64,000 nucleotides of DNA from Ophioceras dolichostomum (GCA_003049485.1 PYST01000165.1:22438-86437), one strand, 5' to 3'. Shown: positions 10,937-23,783, counted from the first letter of the stretch. The notes: generated by a model not told the origin, from the sequence alone. A program made the numbers and translations.

Positions 10937-13900
10937 ATGTCGGGCCCTGTCAAGCCGGCCCAACCGCCGCCTTCCCTTCGATTTGTAGCTGAAAAATGCC
11001 ACCATTTGCTTGTTTCTATCCACGATCAGCTTAAGGCTCGAGACGATAGGGCCGTCGTCTACGTTGGAAACGATCTCTACCGATTCCAAAGATGGATCCA
11101 ATACGTGGCAGTATACGAGCCCGGCCGATTTTCCCTTAACCACAGGCTCAGGCACCATTCCGAGTTCAAAAGCCTCGTCCGCTTCCAGCTTCGCGGCTTG
11201 TAGAGGGTTGCAATCGGAGGTGCGTACCTACCACCTACCTATACCTACCTACCTACCTACAGTACCTAAACCAACCGCTAGGGCGTGCATAGAGGGTACT
11301 GTGATGTGCTCCGTACGGATTCTGCGGTCCTATATTGTCGGTCACTTTGCTAACACGTGGGAGTAGCCTGTCGCCTGGCTGAGCAAGGCAATGAAGGCAA
11401 AAAAGGCGCCGAAGATGGGAAGGAAAATCAGGATGATCCGCCCAATCCACTCCTCGGCGCATGGCTTGAAGCGGTCCACGAAGCCATCGAGGACCTGTAT
11501 GAGCTGTCGGAAGACATCCAGCGCGTCGTGCATAGGGCAATGCTCCGGTGGCCCAAGGCCTTCGCGGCTGGTCACCTAGTCGGCCCATTCGAGTACATGG
11601 CCTTCCAGGTTCTTCACAGGTTCTACCCCGGCGCCAACCTGAGGCTCCTGGAGCAGATCGTTGTATCGTTGACAGATAGATACAAGCACTACTTGCACCT
11701 CGGTGGCCAACCAAGGAATATACTTCCTCACATCGTACCAACCCAACAGTGGCAGCCAGAGAGACCACGAGAACACGCCGCCTCTAACCCTACCTCCCAC
11801 AGCGATCCACGGCGACCGCCACACGCGTCCACTGACAAGCCATTTGGCGGCTTGTCGAAGCTGGAATCTGCGCCGTCAACAGACGAGGGGACACCAGAGA
11901 CTTCCGAGGAAGGCGATAGACCACCCCTGACCAACCCAGCCCCTACCAAAACGATCAACGTTGGTTTTGCCAGGTTACCCTCTACCCCAGACGGCCCAGA
12001 CTGCCCCTACTGCTTGAAAGAGCTGCCAGCATCGGTCTTTGAATCGCCACAAATTTGGAGGTACGTACCACGTGCACCAGCGCGCCCTCCCCCGTTGGAG
12101 CCTGACAGGCCCTCCCCTAACTACTATGTACTCTGATGTGTAGCGCACATCACGCTACATTCTACCGCCTGGCAAAAGATGAGAGAGCAGGAAACGAGCT
12201 AATGCTTTGCAGGCATCACCTCGAGGATGATTGGAAACCTTACGTATGCATTGCCAAAAAGTGTGGCAATCTGGAGTCCATTCCCTCATTTTCCAGGTTT
12301 CTGGAATGGGAAACCCACATGCGCCGAGAGTATTCCGAAAACTGGCCGCGACGCGTTCATGACCACCCATATTGGGTATGCGATGTCGCTCATCGGCCAC
12401 CACTCATATTCACGAGCCAGTCGCATCTCAAGAATCATGTCGACAATGATCATCCGGAACTCACAGCCGACGCGCGACATAGAATCTTGCAACGGGGCCT
12501 CGAATATCTCCCGCGAGCCGATAGCATCTGCCCGCTGTGCGGAGGGAAGCATATCGATCCTCCGTCACCGAGACCTGCCGTCGCACAACCAAGCAGCTCC
12601 GCCCAGTGTGCTACACCAACTGAAGACCATCTCAGCATCCCCTTGAGGGTCCGAAAAGTCGGCTTCTTGAACCCGACGGAGGGCGAGCCGGAGGAGCTTT
12701 CTAGTCGTACGACGGTGGTGGACCAAGAGACGCCGAAACCGGTTCATCGGACACTGGCTCACGAAGTAGCAAATCACCTGCAAACTGCCATCTTCGTGAT
12801 CATCCAGATGCTGTCACTACCAGATGTGCATCCTGAGGACGACGAGACCGGACAATCCTCCAACGCCCCCACTGATGGGAGCGAAGGCGAGGGCCCTGAT
12901 CCAGATCCAAGCTCCAGCGAGGAGCCCTTGGTGTTCCCCAGTGACACTCCTGGAGCATCCGACGATTACAAGCCAGTCTCGGCTGCTCAGTTCGATGAAT
13001 TTCTGAAGTCGATGCCAACGGATGACGAGTTCACCGCGGACTACGTGTTCTCCGACATGTTCAGCTTGCTCAAAGATGCTGCCGTCCGTTTCGAATACAA
13101 GACGTTTTGGCCGTACCAAACACTGCGGAAGATCATGACCAGAAGAAGGGGCCGCAGGGAGCTCGAACAGGCTTGCGGCATGACCAAGGAGGAGGATTTG
13201 GAACTATACTCACGACTCATCGTCCCCGATGGTCTACCCCACATCGTCGAGCGATGGCGGGATCACCCCAACGAGCACGCAAACGTTGCCGGCAACACCG
13301 GATACCTGATCGTCTTTGCCATCCTTATTTGGATTAGCGAGCCGCGCCTCATTACATTGTTCATTGAGGAAGGGGTCGACGACAGCCGGCTTCCTTTTCA
13401 CGCCCCAAGGCTAGAGTACTTAGAGGGCGGGGTAGGCATATTTCCCTCAAGACTTAGCTATTCTCAAGCTTCCCGGTTCTTCGAGATGCAATGGGATTTC
13501 TTGACTCTATTCTTCAGCTTGGGCACTGGAGACGCCATCGCAAGCTACAGCTTCCCGGATCGGACACTTCTCCCTTGGAAGGATGAAGAAGTGTTGGGCT
13601 ATGGCAGGTCTTCCATTGTCACCAGCGTTGATCCACACCAGGAGTGTCACGACTTGGAGTCTGTGAGTGCCAAGTTTGACCCTGAAGCCTCCTTCTCGAG
13701 AACATTAGTGTTTCTGACTAAACAATGAAACAGATCAAAGCAACCAAAGCCGGCCGCCTTGTCATCAAGACCTCCAAGACCAAAATGAGCAGCCGGGCAG
13801 TCGAAATGCTGGTTTGGCTTCACGAACAAGGAGGCCACCCGCACCTGCTAACACTCCTTGCCACCTATTCCGTCAGGCAAAGTTTTAGCCTCATATTCCC

Positions 13901-14814
13901 GGCCGCGAACTGCGATCTGGCGACGTTATTCAGGAGATTTTCCGGCACTGATCGGCGGCGCGAGCTGGGATACCTGCTCTGGGTGGCGAAGCAAGTGGTC
14001 GGCCTCGCCTGGGCGGTTCACGCCATCCATATCCCGCACCACCCGGATCCCGCAAAACACAAGTTCGGGCGGCATGGCGATCTGAATCCGAAACACGTCT
14101 TGTGGCTTGACTCGCCCAACGTCCCCGGCGGAGTCCTCGTAATTTCGGGCTTCGACAGCAGCAAGCTTACTTACGACAAGGACGAGACCGACGACTCCAG
14201 CCTGACGGAGGCGGCAACCCCGGTCTACCGGCCCCCCGAATACGATATGAGGGGCGGTCGTATCTCCAGCGCAATTGACATCTGGACACTTGGGTGCTTG
14301 CTTCTCGAGATCGTGACCTGGCTGCTCGAGGACCAGGCAGGGCTAGACGCGTCCTACGAACGCAGGAGGAGAGAGCTGTACTTCTCTGGCACCAGCGAGG
14401 CTACATTCTTCAACATTCAGGAGGCATCTGGGGCGCCTGCCTTGTCTCTCGTGTTTTCGGTGAAGGAGAATGTTATCCAGGTCAGTGCACCATAATCAAT
14501 CAATCCCACACGTTCGATTGCGAATCCGATGCCAGGCTGTGTCTAGGTATTGGACTAAAAAAAAACGGCACATCGAGAGGCTGCACCGCAACGCGGGCGT
14601 CACTTTGTATTTGAAGGAGCTGCTCGATCTCATATACTATGAGATGCTCGTCGTTCTGTCGCCCACGAACGGAAGGGCCGCGAGCGGACTGCTGGCGGAG
14701 AGGCTGATGTTGATGCGCCATCAGGCGGGACAAGACTCGAGCTACCTTGAGCGACCCTGCCCGGGGAAGGATATAGGCAGGATATACGCAAGGCGACCCC
14801 CTATCGCAGGGTAA
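10937..14814 (+). CDS. C2H2-type zinc-binding protein with degenerate protein-kinase domain
   Basis: Exons 10937-11198, 11367-12060, 12213-13662, 13734-14480 and 14536-14814 join in frame to 1143 aa. Donors are GTAGAG (weakest), GTACGT, GTGAGT and GTCAGT; the first intron has a GCTAAC branch site. The N-terminus (YRFQRWIQYV, then helices to KHYLHL) is the helical region that precedes fingers in many fungal NLR-type proteins. The zinc region, about residues 299-430, runs CPYC, WKPYVC...C, WETHM, WVC, SHLKNHVDNDH, CPLC. From about 775 there is a kinase fold: glycine loop VLGYGRSSIV, Lys814 in RLVIK, HGDLNPKH (Asp918), YRPPEYD, IDIWTLGCLLLE and a C-lobe ending near LYLKELLDLI. The catalytic-loop Asn is His923 and DFG is replaced by GFD (941-943), so it may be a pseudokinase. 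It lies head to head with the protease gene. Confidence 0.82.
11221..11270. repeat. TACC/CCTA array inside intron 1
   Basis: About six copies of CTAC/CCTA lie within intron 1 (11199-11366) of the C2H2/kinase-like gene. They belong to the same dispersed TAGG/CCTA family as the blocks at 6109 and 6989. Confidence 0.75.
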
Positions 14815-16409
14815 TCGCCAATGGACTGCCAGGTCACCCATTTGCTGTCGAGGATGCGTAGGTACCCGAGCGCCAGCAGTGCCCGCTCAGTCCGTAACCC
14901 CGGACAGACTGACTTCACGATGCACGAGGGGACTGAGATGGCATCACTGAGGTCCACCTTCGATCTTCAGGCCACCCGGTTTCCTCCTTGCTTGAGTCTC
15001 CTGACTTTCGAAATCTCTTCTACGGGCCACGGCCGGACAAAGCCGTAATGGGGTGTTCGGGTCATCAGCAAATCTTGCACGCTCTTCTCCTACCCCGGCG
15101 CGCAATGAGAGTTACCGCAACAATGTCCTGCTATCTCGAAGGAGTCGAGTGTTTATTCCTGGTACATTACTAGGGTAACCACATGTATATATCTACGAAA
15201 TGAAGGAAAGGGAACTAGAGTAATAGGAAGATAGATGGCCTGCATAGGTACGCATCCAGGATTTTCATGTAATCTTAGCATCAGTCGCACTCCACGGGAT
15301 TTATTGGTCGACCTAGACAGACCGACCTATTGTCGAAAGTGCAAACCACCTAGGTATACGGAAGCAATTATGGCTCCTGAAGTCCAGCATGTTTGAGGTG
15401 CGGCCTCGATCGAGACGCACCGCCGCTCTTTCCACCGTTCGGCATAAAGCCTCGGTATCAAGCGCCTATCGTCGAAGAGAGCCCCAAGATGATCGAAGAG
15501 ATGCTGCGAAGCAGAAAGAAGAAGAACGATAGGTCTGGCTTGAGAGGTACCTCGTCCCTAGCGGTCAAGTGGTCACAGCCCTGGAGACTCTTGGAGACTC
15601 TTGGTTGGCAAAGCAAACTTAGCCTGGCCTTGTGCTGGAACAGATGTTCACGGGGCAACGACACCAGGAAGACAGGAGGACGGTCGATGACAACAGCAAG
15701 ACGAAGTGACGATCTTCGGAATATGTTAGTCTTTCTGGGGATATACTCTCCATATCCCCGTACGTAAGGTAGCCTCCATGCCCCAAGCAAGGCAGGTCAG
15801 ACTAGACTAGATACCTAGGAAGATACAGGGATGGCCGACTCTACAGGCCCAAATCCCTCCCCACTATACCACTGTAGATATTTAAACACTGAAACAGTTC
15901 TTTGCTTTTATGTATATAGTACGGTATTGAAACGCCGTCTGTCTGACCCGAGGGGCCCGTTTTATTCCAATATTCCATGTTTCCCATCCGGACAAGCCTG
16001 AGTGAGATGGATGTCCCAGTCCAGCCCAGCCAAATCCATGTATCGCCGTCCAATCCCAAGATGTTCCTCCAGTCTCCAGGGACAAAAACAGCCCCAGTAG
16101 GAGGAGACAAAATAAATATCCGAAACGTAGCTCATATACCCCAGTAGACGCCCAAGCTAAGCTCAACTGGTGACTGGACCTCGGGGAAGAAGGCGAAGAT
16201 AAAAGGTAATACAAATGAAGTGGGTGGGTAGAGGGTGGGAAAAAGTATTGTCTGCGCTGAAGAGAGGAAAGCGAAAATGTAGCAGGCAATAGCATGAAAT
16301 ATCCAGTGAAGTTGAAGGGGTATCAAGCGTTGGTTTTGTTAAACAAATATGTCCAAGAAGAAAATTAGAAAAGCACTCAAGAAACGGTCAGGGGTCAGGG
16401 GGTGGGTGA
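14815..16409. other. Intergenic region, no gene seen
   Basis: Only short overlapping frames without family features. A 12-bp tandem duplication (GGAGACTCTT unit) occurs at about 15584-15607. The right end is the 3' flank of the DUF7729 gene. Confidence 0.5.
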
Positions 16410-18048
16410 TCACAACCCCAACTGCACCACCATCGCGAACACCGCCGTGAGCAGCACAACAAACAACGACGACGACGGCCCGCCCCCTCTAAGAGACGAC
16501 GACGCCCCACTAAGCAACAGCGCAGCCGGCAGCGTCTCATTCACGAACCCCGGCCCGCACACCGTATTAACTAGCAGCGCAGCGCCCGGATACGTATTCG
16601 CGACCGGCTGCGCCCTATTCGCCGCAGAAGCCTGGTATATCGCCATGCTCTGCTGCAGGCACCAGCTGCACCCGGGAACAGCCGACCCCGGAACCGTCAT
16701 GTTCAGCGGCAGATAGTAGAAATAAACGTTGGCGGTCGTGGTCAGGTTCGTGACGGCGTTCGCGAAGCAGTAGGAGGCTGTCTCCTGGTCGCGCAGGCAC
16801 GTGGCGGCGTACACGGTCTGGTACGAGACGAGCGCCAGGTACGTCGTGACGACCACCGAGTTGCCCAGGTCGAAGTCGGCGCCGCAGTTGGAGGGGTGCG
16901 TCAGGTTCGAGGCGACGGAGGAGAGGAAGGTCGCGCACATGGTCACGTTTGCGGCGCAGGACGCGTCGAGGACGTTGGTTATGCTGACGAGTGACTTTTC
17001 GGCCTCGAAGAATGATTTCGAGCCCTGGGTTAGATGGTGCAGTGGGTTAGCCATTTGCGCGTCGTTTATTGGCGAGGGGGATGATTGGTGATGGATGATA
17101 TTGAGGGGCAGGGGAGGGAGCAGAGGCGGGGGTGTTTAGATTTTTGTTTACCTGTAGCAGAACCGAGAGCGGGTAGCAAGCCTTAAACGTCGGGTTGTCG
17201 AGCATGGCGTTGAGGAAGATGGGGCAGCTGTTGCCGCTGGCCGTGAAGTTGGCCGACATGCTGTTGTCCAGCGGGCTGGGCAGCGGGCTGGCGGCAGCAT
17301 TGGCCGTTGAGCTCGCCGTCCGGGTGACGGTCGAGACGTTGATCTTGACGGTGCTCTTCGACGATCCCGAAGACTTGGTAGTGGCAGGAGACGACGACGA
17401 CGTTTTTGTTGATGACGAAGAAGACTCGTCCGCCTGACGCTTGCGGAGCTCCTCCTCCCGCTCCTTCTCCTCCTCGTCCTTCGCGAGCTGCAGCTGTTCT
17501 TGGGACAGCATCGTCCAGTGCCCGTCGTGCAGGACGGGAACGCGGGTGTCGACGATCAGAGTCTCGAAGGGAGGGCGATCGGCGCCATCATCGGCTGCTG
17601 CTCCTGTTCCTGCTGCTGTAGGTGCCGCCAGTGTTGGCGTAGCGGTGACACCGGTAGCGGCGGAGGCGGCGGCGGCGGCAGCGGCGGCTATAGGGGCCGA
17701 TGACGTGGGAAGGAGTTGTTGCTCGGCTGCGTAGTCTGCTGCAGGCGGCGCTGGTGCTGGTGCTGGTGCTTGTGGGGGCATGGCTGCTGCTGCCGCCCCC
17801 AACGTGCAAAAGCTGCTGGAGAGGAAGAAGAAAATAAGGATGGGCGCCCAAGCTGCAGGTGGTAGCAGTAGTAACCTGGGTTTGTGGTAGCGCACAACAA
17901 CTGCCGGTGTCGAAGACCACGTGGATTTTTCTGTCTGCCGTGGCCGTGGTGGTCGTGATGATCGGCATCGTCGGATCGAATCCATATCTGGAGAACAAAA
18001 AGAAGAGGAACTGGTGAAGCTGTTTGCTCTACTGTTGGGAGAAGCCAT
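16410..18048 (-). CDS. DUF7729-type GPI-anchored cysteine-rich surface protein
   Basis: Two exons, 18048-17152 and 17024-16410, flank a 127-nt intron (donor GTAAAC, branch CTAAC, acceptor CCCAG), giving 503 aa. A hydrophobic stretch at about residues 57-88 acts as signal or anchor. Then come a poly-Ala/Pro region, a charged segment with EEEKEREEELRKR, and a Ser/Thr-rich stalk. The conserved domain starts CPIFLNAMLDNPTFKACYPLS and continues after the intron with SFFEAEKSL, LDASC, NCGADF, ATCLRDQETASYCF, AVTNLT and CGPGFVNET. Many N-glycosylation sites are visible. The last 20 residues are hydrophobic after a small-residue stretch, fitting a GPI signal. The cysteine/YCF/AVTN layout is that of fungal DUF7729 proteins, whose function is unknown to me. 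It is likely at the cell surface or wall. Confidence 0.8.
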
Positions 18049-21000
18049 CGTGAGGGTGGAGGCTATCTAGGCAGTTATGGTGAGGTGAGACTCAGTGGTC
18101 GAGAGTCTTGGCGGAACATCACTTGGCTGGTTGCTGGTTGAGTGGGCAGCGGAGTCGGTGATGATGGGATGGGCGACGACGGATGAGCAGCAGAGTTGAT
18201 AGTGCTGCTGGTGATGCTTTTTGCCGCTGCTGCTGCTGCTGCTCTCACTGACAGGAAAGCTTTCGTGATTCGGTACTCGAACGAGTGACTGATAAACCCG
18301 GCACAGCGAAGGGCCAAGGTTGGTCGGATTTGGAGTTTGGGTGGGAGGACCTTTCGGGTTGAGATCGTCGAAGAGAACGGCGTTCTGGATCTTTTATGGG
18401 TTCCAGTGGTTCTTGCCCTGGTCCCCTGGAGCCCTGTTTGCGTGGCCACTGCACGACGGCACCGCCCAACGTCCCCTGTTCCCCTGCTCCCACTTCCCAG
18501 TTGTTCCCACCCACTTACAACCCAATATCCACCCGCCTAGCCGCGTTATGGGGGTGTGATTTTCCTCTTTAGGTTGCGAGGTTGCGTGCCAGTTCCGGCT
18601 GGTGGTGATGGCACGAATAGATTGGACACCCCCAAGGTAGGCAAGCAGCTGATCTGATTCTTGTTGATTTCCCCTTCCTCTCGCCGACCTCTTGTCTTCT
18701 CAAAAGTGGCGTGGGGAAGAAGCTGGCACTCGCTGTGTTCGTGGCCAATGGAGCTCCAATATGGGCGCAACGGGTAAATAACTCAATCCCGCGTGGGTTG
18801 GCGGGAGACACCAATGAGGAGGGCGGTGACAGATATATATGAATATGGACGATAATGCCGTGGCTTGATTGGGAGATTGGGGAGAACACCAGGATTGCGG
18901 GGAATGGAAGGTCGTGAAGAGGAAAAGAGGAAGGTCCTGTGTATGTAATAACGTACGGGCAGGGTGAGGAGAGAAGGTGGAAGATGACAGTGGTCTCTTG
19001 TCTCTTGAGAAGGGTGGATATAGAGCAGCTCTGTTATTGCATCGAAGGAAGAGAGACCGAGAAAGGGACGATTATTGGCTTCCCACCCACGAGAAAGCCC
19101 TCGGCGTATCTAATTAGGTATGATGATGCTTGGAATGATGGGATACGCCTCTCTCATCAAGAGCCGCTGGTGTGCAGTTGCGGTGCCGTCTGGTGTGAGT
19201 AATAAAATAGCAACCAGCAACAAGCCTGCCGGCGTTGATGACGCACTCCGCTGGATACGGAATGCTGATCCGGGTTGAACTACGGAGCAGCTTGCTTGCT
19301 CGTTCGTGGTCGTCGACGACGAGTCTTTTTTGGGCTGCGTTTTCGTAGGGCTTTCCGTTCGGCAGTGTCGTGGACTGGGGCAGGAAGAAGCAGGGACCTT
19401 CGCTGAAGAATCCCCAGCTGGCCCATGAACGTAATAATAAGAAGTCCAGAAGGGCCGGATACCACATCAAAGAGGGAATCAGAGAGCACCAAAGGCGCCA
19501 TCGATTTAACGCTGGGAAGTGGAAATGGGATGTGGGCTAGCGGCAGCTTGGCCAATGCCAGCAAGGGTCCTTTGCCTTCGGATCTTGGCAGTTGACAGGC
19601 AAACTGCAAGGCCAAGGAACGGGTGGTGGTGGTGTGTGTGTGGAGAGGCTCAAGGGCAAGGCAGGGGTTGCATCCCTGGACATGCGGGCCATTACGGCAA
19701 CGGGGGGGGGGATTGGCCCAGGTCCGGCTTCAGCGGCACACAGGCACTAATCGCAGAGCGTGGGCATTCAAGAGGCACTTTGCGGTGTTGGTGAAGCGGG
19801 AGGAGGGCCATGATCTTTGCAACTTGTAGGTTACGAGAGCGGGGTTCGGAGGCTCCCCAGTTCAATGTGGTGAGACGTTTTGCAAAACGCTCTTGTTTTC
19901 TATTCTCGATCTTGTGCAGAGTACCTATGTAGTGAATTTTGTCGCACAGGGCTTCTTAGGTCGGATGGGAAGCAAAGAAAAGGGGGGCGTGGTGTTCGGG
20001 GGGTGTGGAAGTTATCCGCGATCCTATCGAAGGATTCTTCTCATCGAGGGGTGTGAGAGTGAGGGGGGAGAAAAAAAGAAATGGAAGCATTGAAAATGAT
20101 GAGCCAAGAGCCCAAGACAGGAAAGCAAAAAAAGATCCTACCCAAGATCTCACGCAGCACGCCAGCTCGGCGTCAATATTTCTGCGAAATTCTGCATTTG
20201 GCAAAGCCAAGTCCAGCTGGTCCTGCCAGTGGCTGCCACGACTCTGCAAGGCCGTCGTTGTCCGGCTCGGGCAACAGATTTCGGGCAACGGTTTTGTGAG
20301 AATATGCACGGATACAATTGGAAAGTGTGACGACGACGCGTCAACCTCGTCTTTTCTCCTCCTTCGGTTGCCTGACGAGTGGGGATTCCGGAGTAGTGTT
20401 TCCCAATTTCAGGTGGTTTTCAGGTTGCCCTCACGGTGGCCCCCCTCGAGCCCCCCATTGCTACAGCGTACTGTGTGTACGAAAGAGAACAGAAAGGAGA
20501 AAGAGAAGGAAGGAGCAGGGACAAATGACAAGTGAAATACAGACACATTCTGCCGCCGAGCAATATCGAGATGTTGGAGTTGTATGAGGAAACGGAAACA
20601 AGCGGCCGGGGCATTCCAGATCGACGAGTGATCTTCACTCTCTCTTTCCCTCTCGAGCATTGACGCGACCTAGCCAGCAGCAGCCCGGCATGACATCCGG
20701 GAAGTGCGGAGAATGCAGGTACAGATTGATCCCATACGAGCCTCAATATAAAAATTTTCAGGGCACATTCGGAGTAGACAATAATCGATGACGAAGGTTT
20801 GTTTGCCGGCAAGGAACAACGTTGAAGCCCAAGGCAAGGAGCCCACGCAATTCGTGATGAACCAAGCAAATCGTTATCTATCTGCGGACACGAACGCCCA
20901 GACGCAAAAAAAGGGGTGATTGATGATTCCCTGTGCACGCGATTGAGGGGAGGGAAAATCCAAAAAGGGACGTGGGACCTGTCAACTTCGTTGGAGGTGG

Positions 21001-23783
21001 AAGCTAATAATAAGCGAAATTTTCTGGCCCATGAAAAAAATGCTGAGTTCAGCTTTTTTTGCGACGGCAAATCCCGCTTGTGATGGCGTCTTGTTGTCTC
21101 AGTCTCTCCAAGAAACTTCTTCAGCGTGTGTCTCTGCTTCGTGTTTCCCCATCAGTGGTAAGGTAAGGGGAGCTTGCATCCACATACGTACGACAACTGA
21201 GTTGAACGACAAAAAATGAAAGTTGACTTTCTGGCCTGAATGATGAGATGATATCAGTCGGGCAAGAGATAACGAACAAGGAGTGAGGGGTAAAGTCGGC
21301 ATCGGGGGTCCAGGATTGGATTGCTTTAGCCAGGGGTTTAATAAGCCGGTGGTCGCGTCCGTGGGCAAGCCATCTCCGAACTATCGATTCTTTTGGTTGT
21401 CTTTTTTATCATCCATCACAACCACCCTTGCCCGTGCAGGCAGCCACTGCCAGCCAGCAGCGATGAGGTTCGTCTGGTCGCCGGTCTCAGCGATCTGTCT
21501 GGATCGGCCTTTCTTTCCCATTATTTTTTATAATTTTCCGAAGGCGCATATGCAATGGTTGACGAAGCGTAACCATTCGGCACCGGACCTTGTCGGTTTT
21601 GCCTTAGCATGTGCAGGCCACGCGTGTTGCCTTGCAGTCATCAAGCAAGCCAGACACATAACAACAACATGCGCGGGATGGGATTCAATATTTGCTGACA
21701 AGAGATGCGGTGCAATCAATCTTGACCAATATCCGTGGTCGTTGGCAGCCAGCCACGCAGCTAGCCAAGCCAGCTCGCTCGCTTCTTGTCCCGTAATTCG
21801 AAAATTTGTCCGTTGTGCTCTTTTGTTGATTTGTCGAGGTAAACGAAAAAGTTTGCCGTCCACCTTAATAGCTACCAAGCTGAAGATGCTGTTGTCGTTC
21901 TGGGATGGTGGTGATATGTGATGCCTGGACTCGACCTCGACCTCGATCTCGAAGGCGTGAGCCCCCGTTCCCCCGTCTCCCCATTCGTTCCTTCGTTCGT
22001 CGTTCGTGCCGCTTGCCGGCCGCCCGCAGTAGCGTCTGTTGCTGATCGATCGCCCGAGGGCGTGGGAAAGCCGGTGCCACATACAACCGTCGTAACTCAC
22101 ACCTTGACCTTGAAAAAGCGCGCCGTCGTCCATCCGTCCGCCGTTCGTGCCGCTAGCCGTTGGGCACGGCTAGCAAGAGCTCAGCGTCCGTATCCTCATG
22201 TGTGCACCTAAGGCTCCTCCCTTCCTTGCATTGACTCGCACCTTGCAGCAAAGTTCGCAAATCATCTGAACTTTTCATCTGAAGGTTTTGAGCCCCCTTT
22301 TTTTGCCCGAGGGTCTCGGGCAATCCCTCGTACATTCAATACGCGGTTGTTCGAGATGAAATGCTACAGTACAAAGTGCAGGATCGTAGTCGTGCAATGG
22401 ACATACTAGCAAGCAGGCTCCAGCTCCTCCTTCTTCAGGCAAGCCCACCCGAGACATGAAAGGAATATTGGAGGCACTAAATGTCACCAAGAACGCGTAC
22501 GATGTGAACTTGAGGAAACTGGAACGATGCTGTGCAACTCGAGTACGTCTAAGACAGTCTGGTGTTCTCTGTCATCCACGTGCGTGTTTTTGGCTGAAAA
22601 TATGCCCAAAAAAACGCCACAAGTAAACGACACTTGCTTGCTCCTTTGGCCCCTTTTTCATCATCAATTATCATCAATTCTATGTCGATTTAGGCCTCAT
22701 CTTTCCGTTCAGCTTCAGGTGGCTGACCATATTGCGCCTCTCATCAAGGGGGGGCCAAAGGAGACGGCGTGCACACCTGTATCACAGAATATCGTAGAAT
22801 ACTGTGTAAAGTACACCTAAAAACCTGTCAAGTGGGAAGGCTGCTCAATCAGCCCCTGACGCCCCCGAACGCCTCACGACGCCTCACGACACCCGACGCC
22901 CGTTGCAAACCACCATCATGCGACCAATGCTCAATGCACCGGCCCTTTTTTGTGTTCTCTTCATTTTTCGGCTGGCCGACCGGCGCAGCTGCTAGTCAGG
23001 GGCGGCATACAAACGATAAGGTGTCCACGCCATACGCTACGATTTATGAATGCCGTGGACAAAGCGCCACTTGCGGTGGAACAACGCCCCCTGAGCCATA
23101 CTCTCTGTTGACCTTTGCTGACTGGCGCCGCTTCCTTGCGTCGGCATTTCATACGTAGTATGAGGTCCCATCGGTCTAGACTCTCAAGGAGACATAGTAT
23201 TGTCTTTTGGGGAACTGTCTACGTGTAGAGCTACTAACTACTACCTAGGTACCTAGCCCATCATTACAAGCTAAATAAACACAAAAAACAAAGAATTGAT
23301 ATCCCACAGAGACTGCCTGCCAAGGTCCTCCTTCTCCATAGGAGAGGCAGGCAACATTTCGTCTCCCTTCGCCCACCCAAGCCAGCCTTGTTCTACACTT
23401 CGCTCCACTGACCGCCTCGCTCGTCGCTTGCTACATTGTATCAATGTTTTCCCTCCAGAGAGACAGAGAATATATGAGTGTTAAAGTAGCACAAAAGCAA
23501 TTACAAAAGAGAGACAAACGGCAAATAGTAGTAGAGAAGGTTCTTTTGTCATGCAAGAAGACCGAATAGTATATCCGAGAACGAAAAGAAAAAAAAGAGG
23601 AGTATAGTAGCTGATCCCGCTCGTGTCGGTGTCTCAACTAACCCGATAGGTAGGAAGAGAAAGAAGTAAAAGTAGGTGTCGTAGCGGTTGGCGGTGGTGA
23701 TGATAACGCAAATCAGAAACTATCATCAGATAGAGATATATAGAATAAAGAGAAGCGAGCCGTTTTTACTCTTTTTTCCTCCC
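18049..23783. other. 5.7-kb gene-poor region
   Basis: The first ~500 nt upstream of 18048 contain a GCT/CAG triplet run (about 18228-18243) and probably the 5' leader of the DUF7729 gene. The rest shows only short or overlapping frames on both strands, with A/G-rich stretches and no recognisable domain. A perfect 9-bp inverted repeat lies at 22152-22174. The end toward 23783 is the 3' flank of the ABC transporter gene. Confidence 0.5.
22152..22174. other. Perfect 9-bp inverted repeat (hairpin)
   Basis: GCTAGCCGT, five-base loop TGGGC, ACGGCTAGC. The stem is perfect. No flanking gene or terminator context supports a function. Confidence 0.7.

Noticed and set aside
18075..18449. 124-codon minus-strand frame upstream of the DUF7729 gene
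   Set aside because: Poly-Ala from a GCT repeat and no domain; probably 5' leader.
21283..22133. Overlapping 200-codon frames on both strands
   Set aside because: Neither translation has protein-like organisation or a recognisable motif; they shadow each other.
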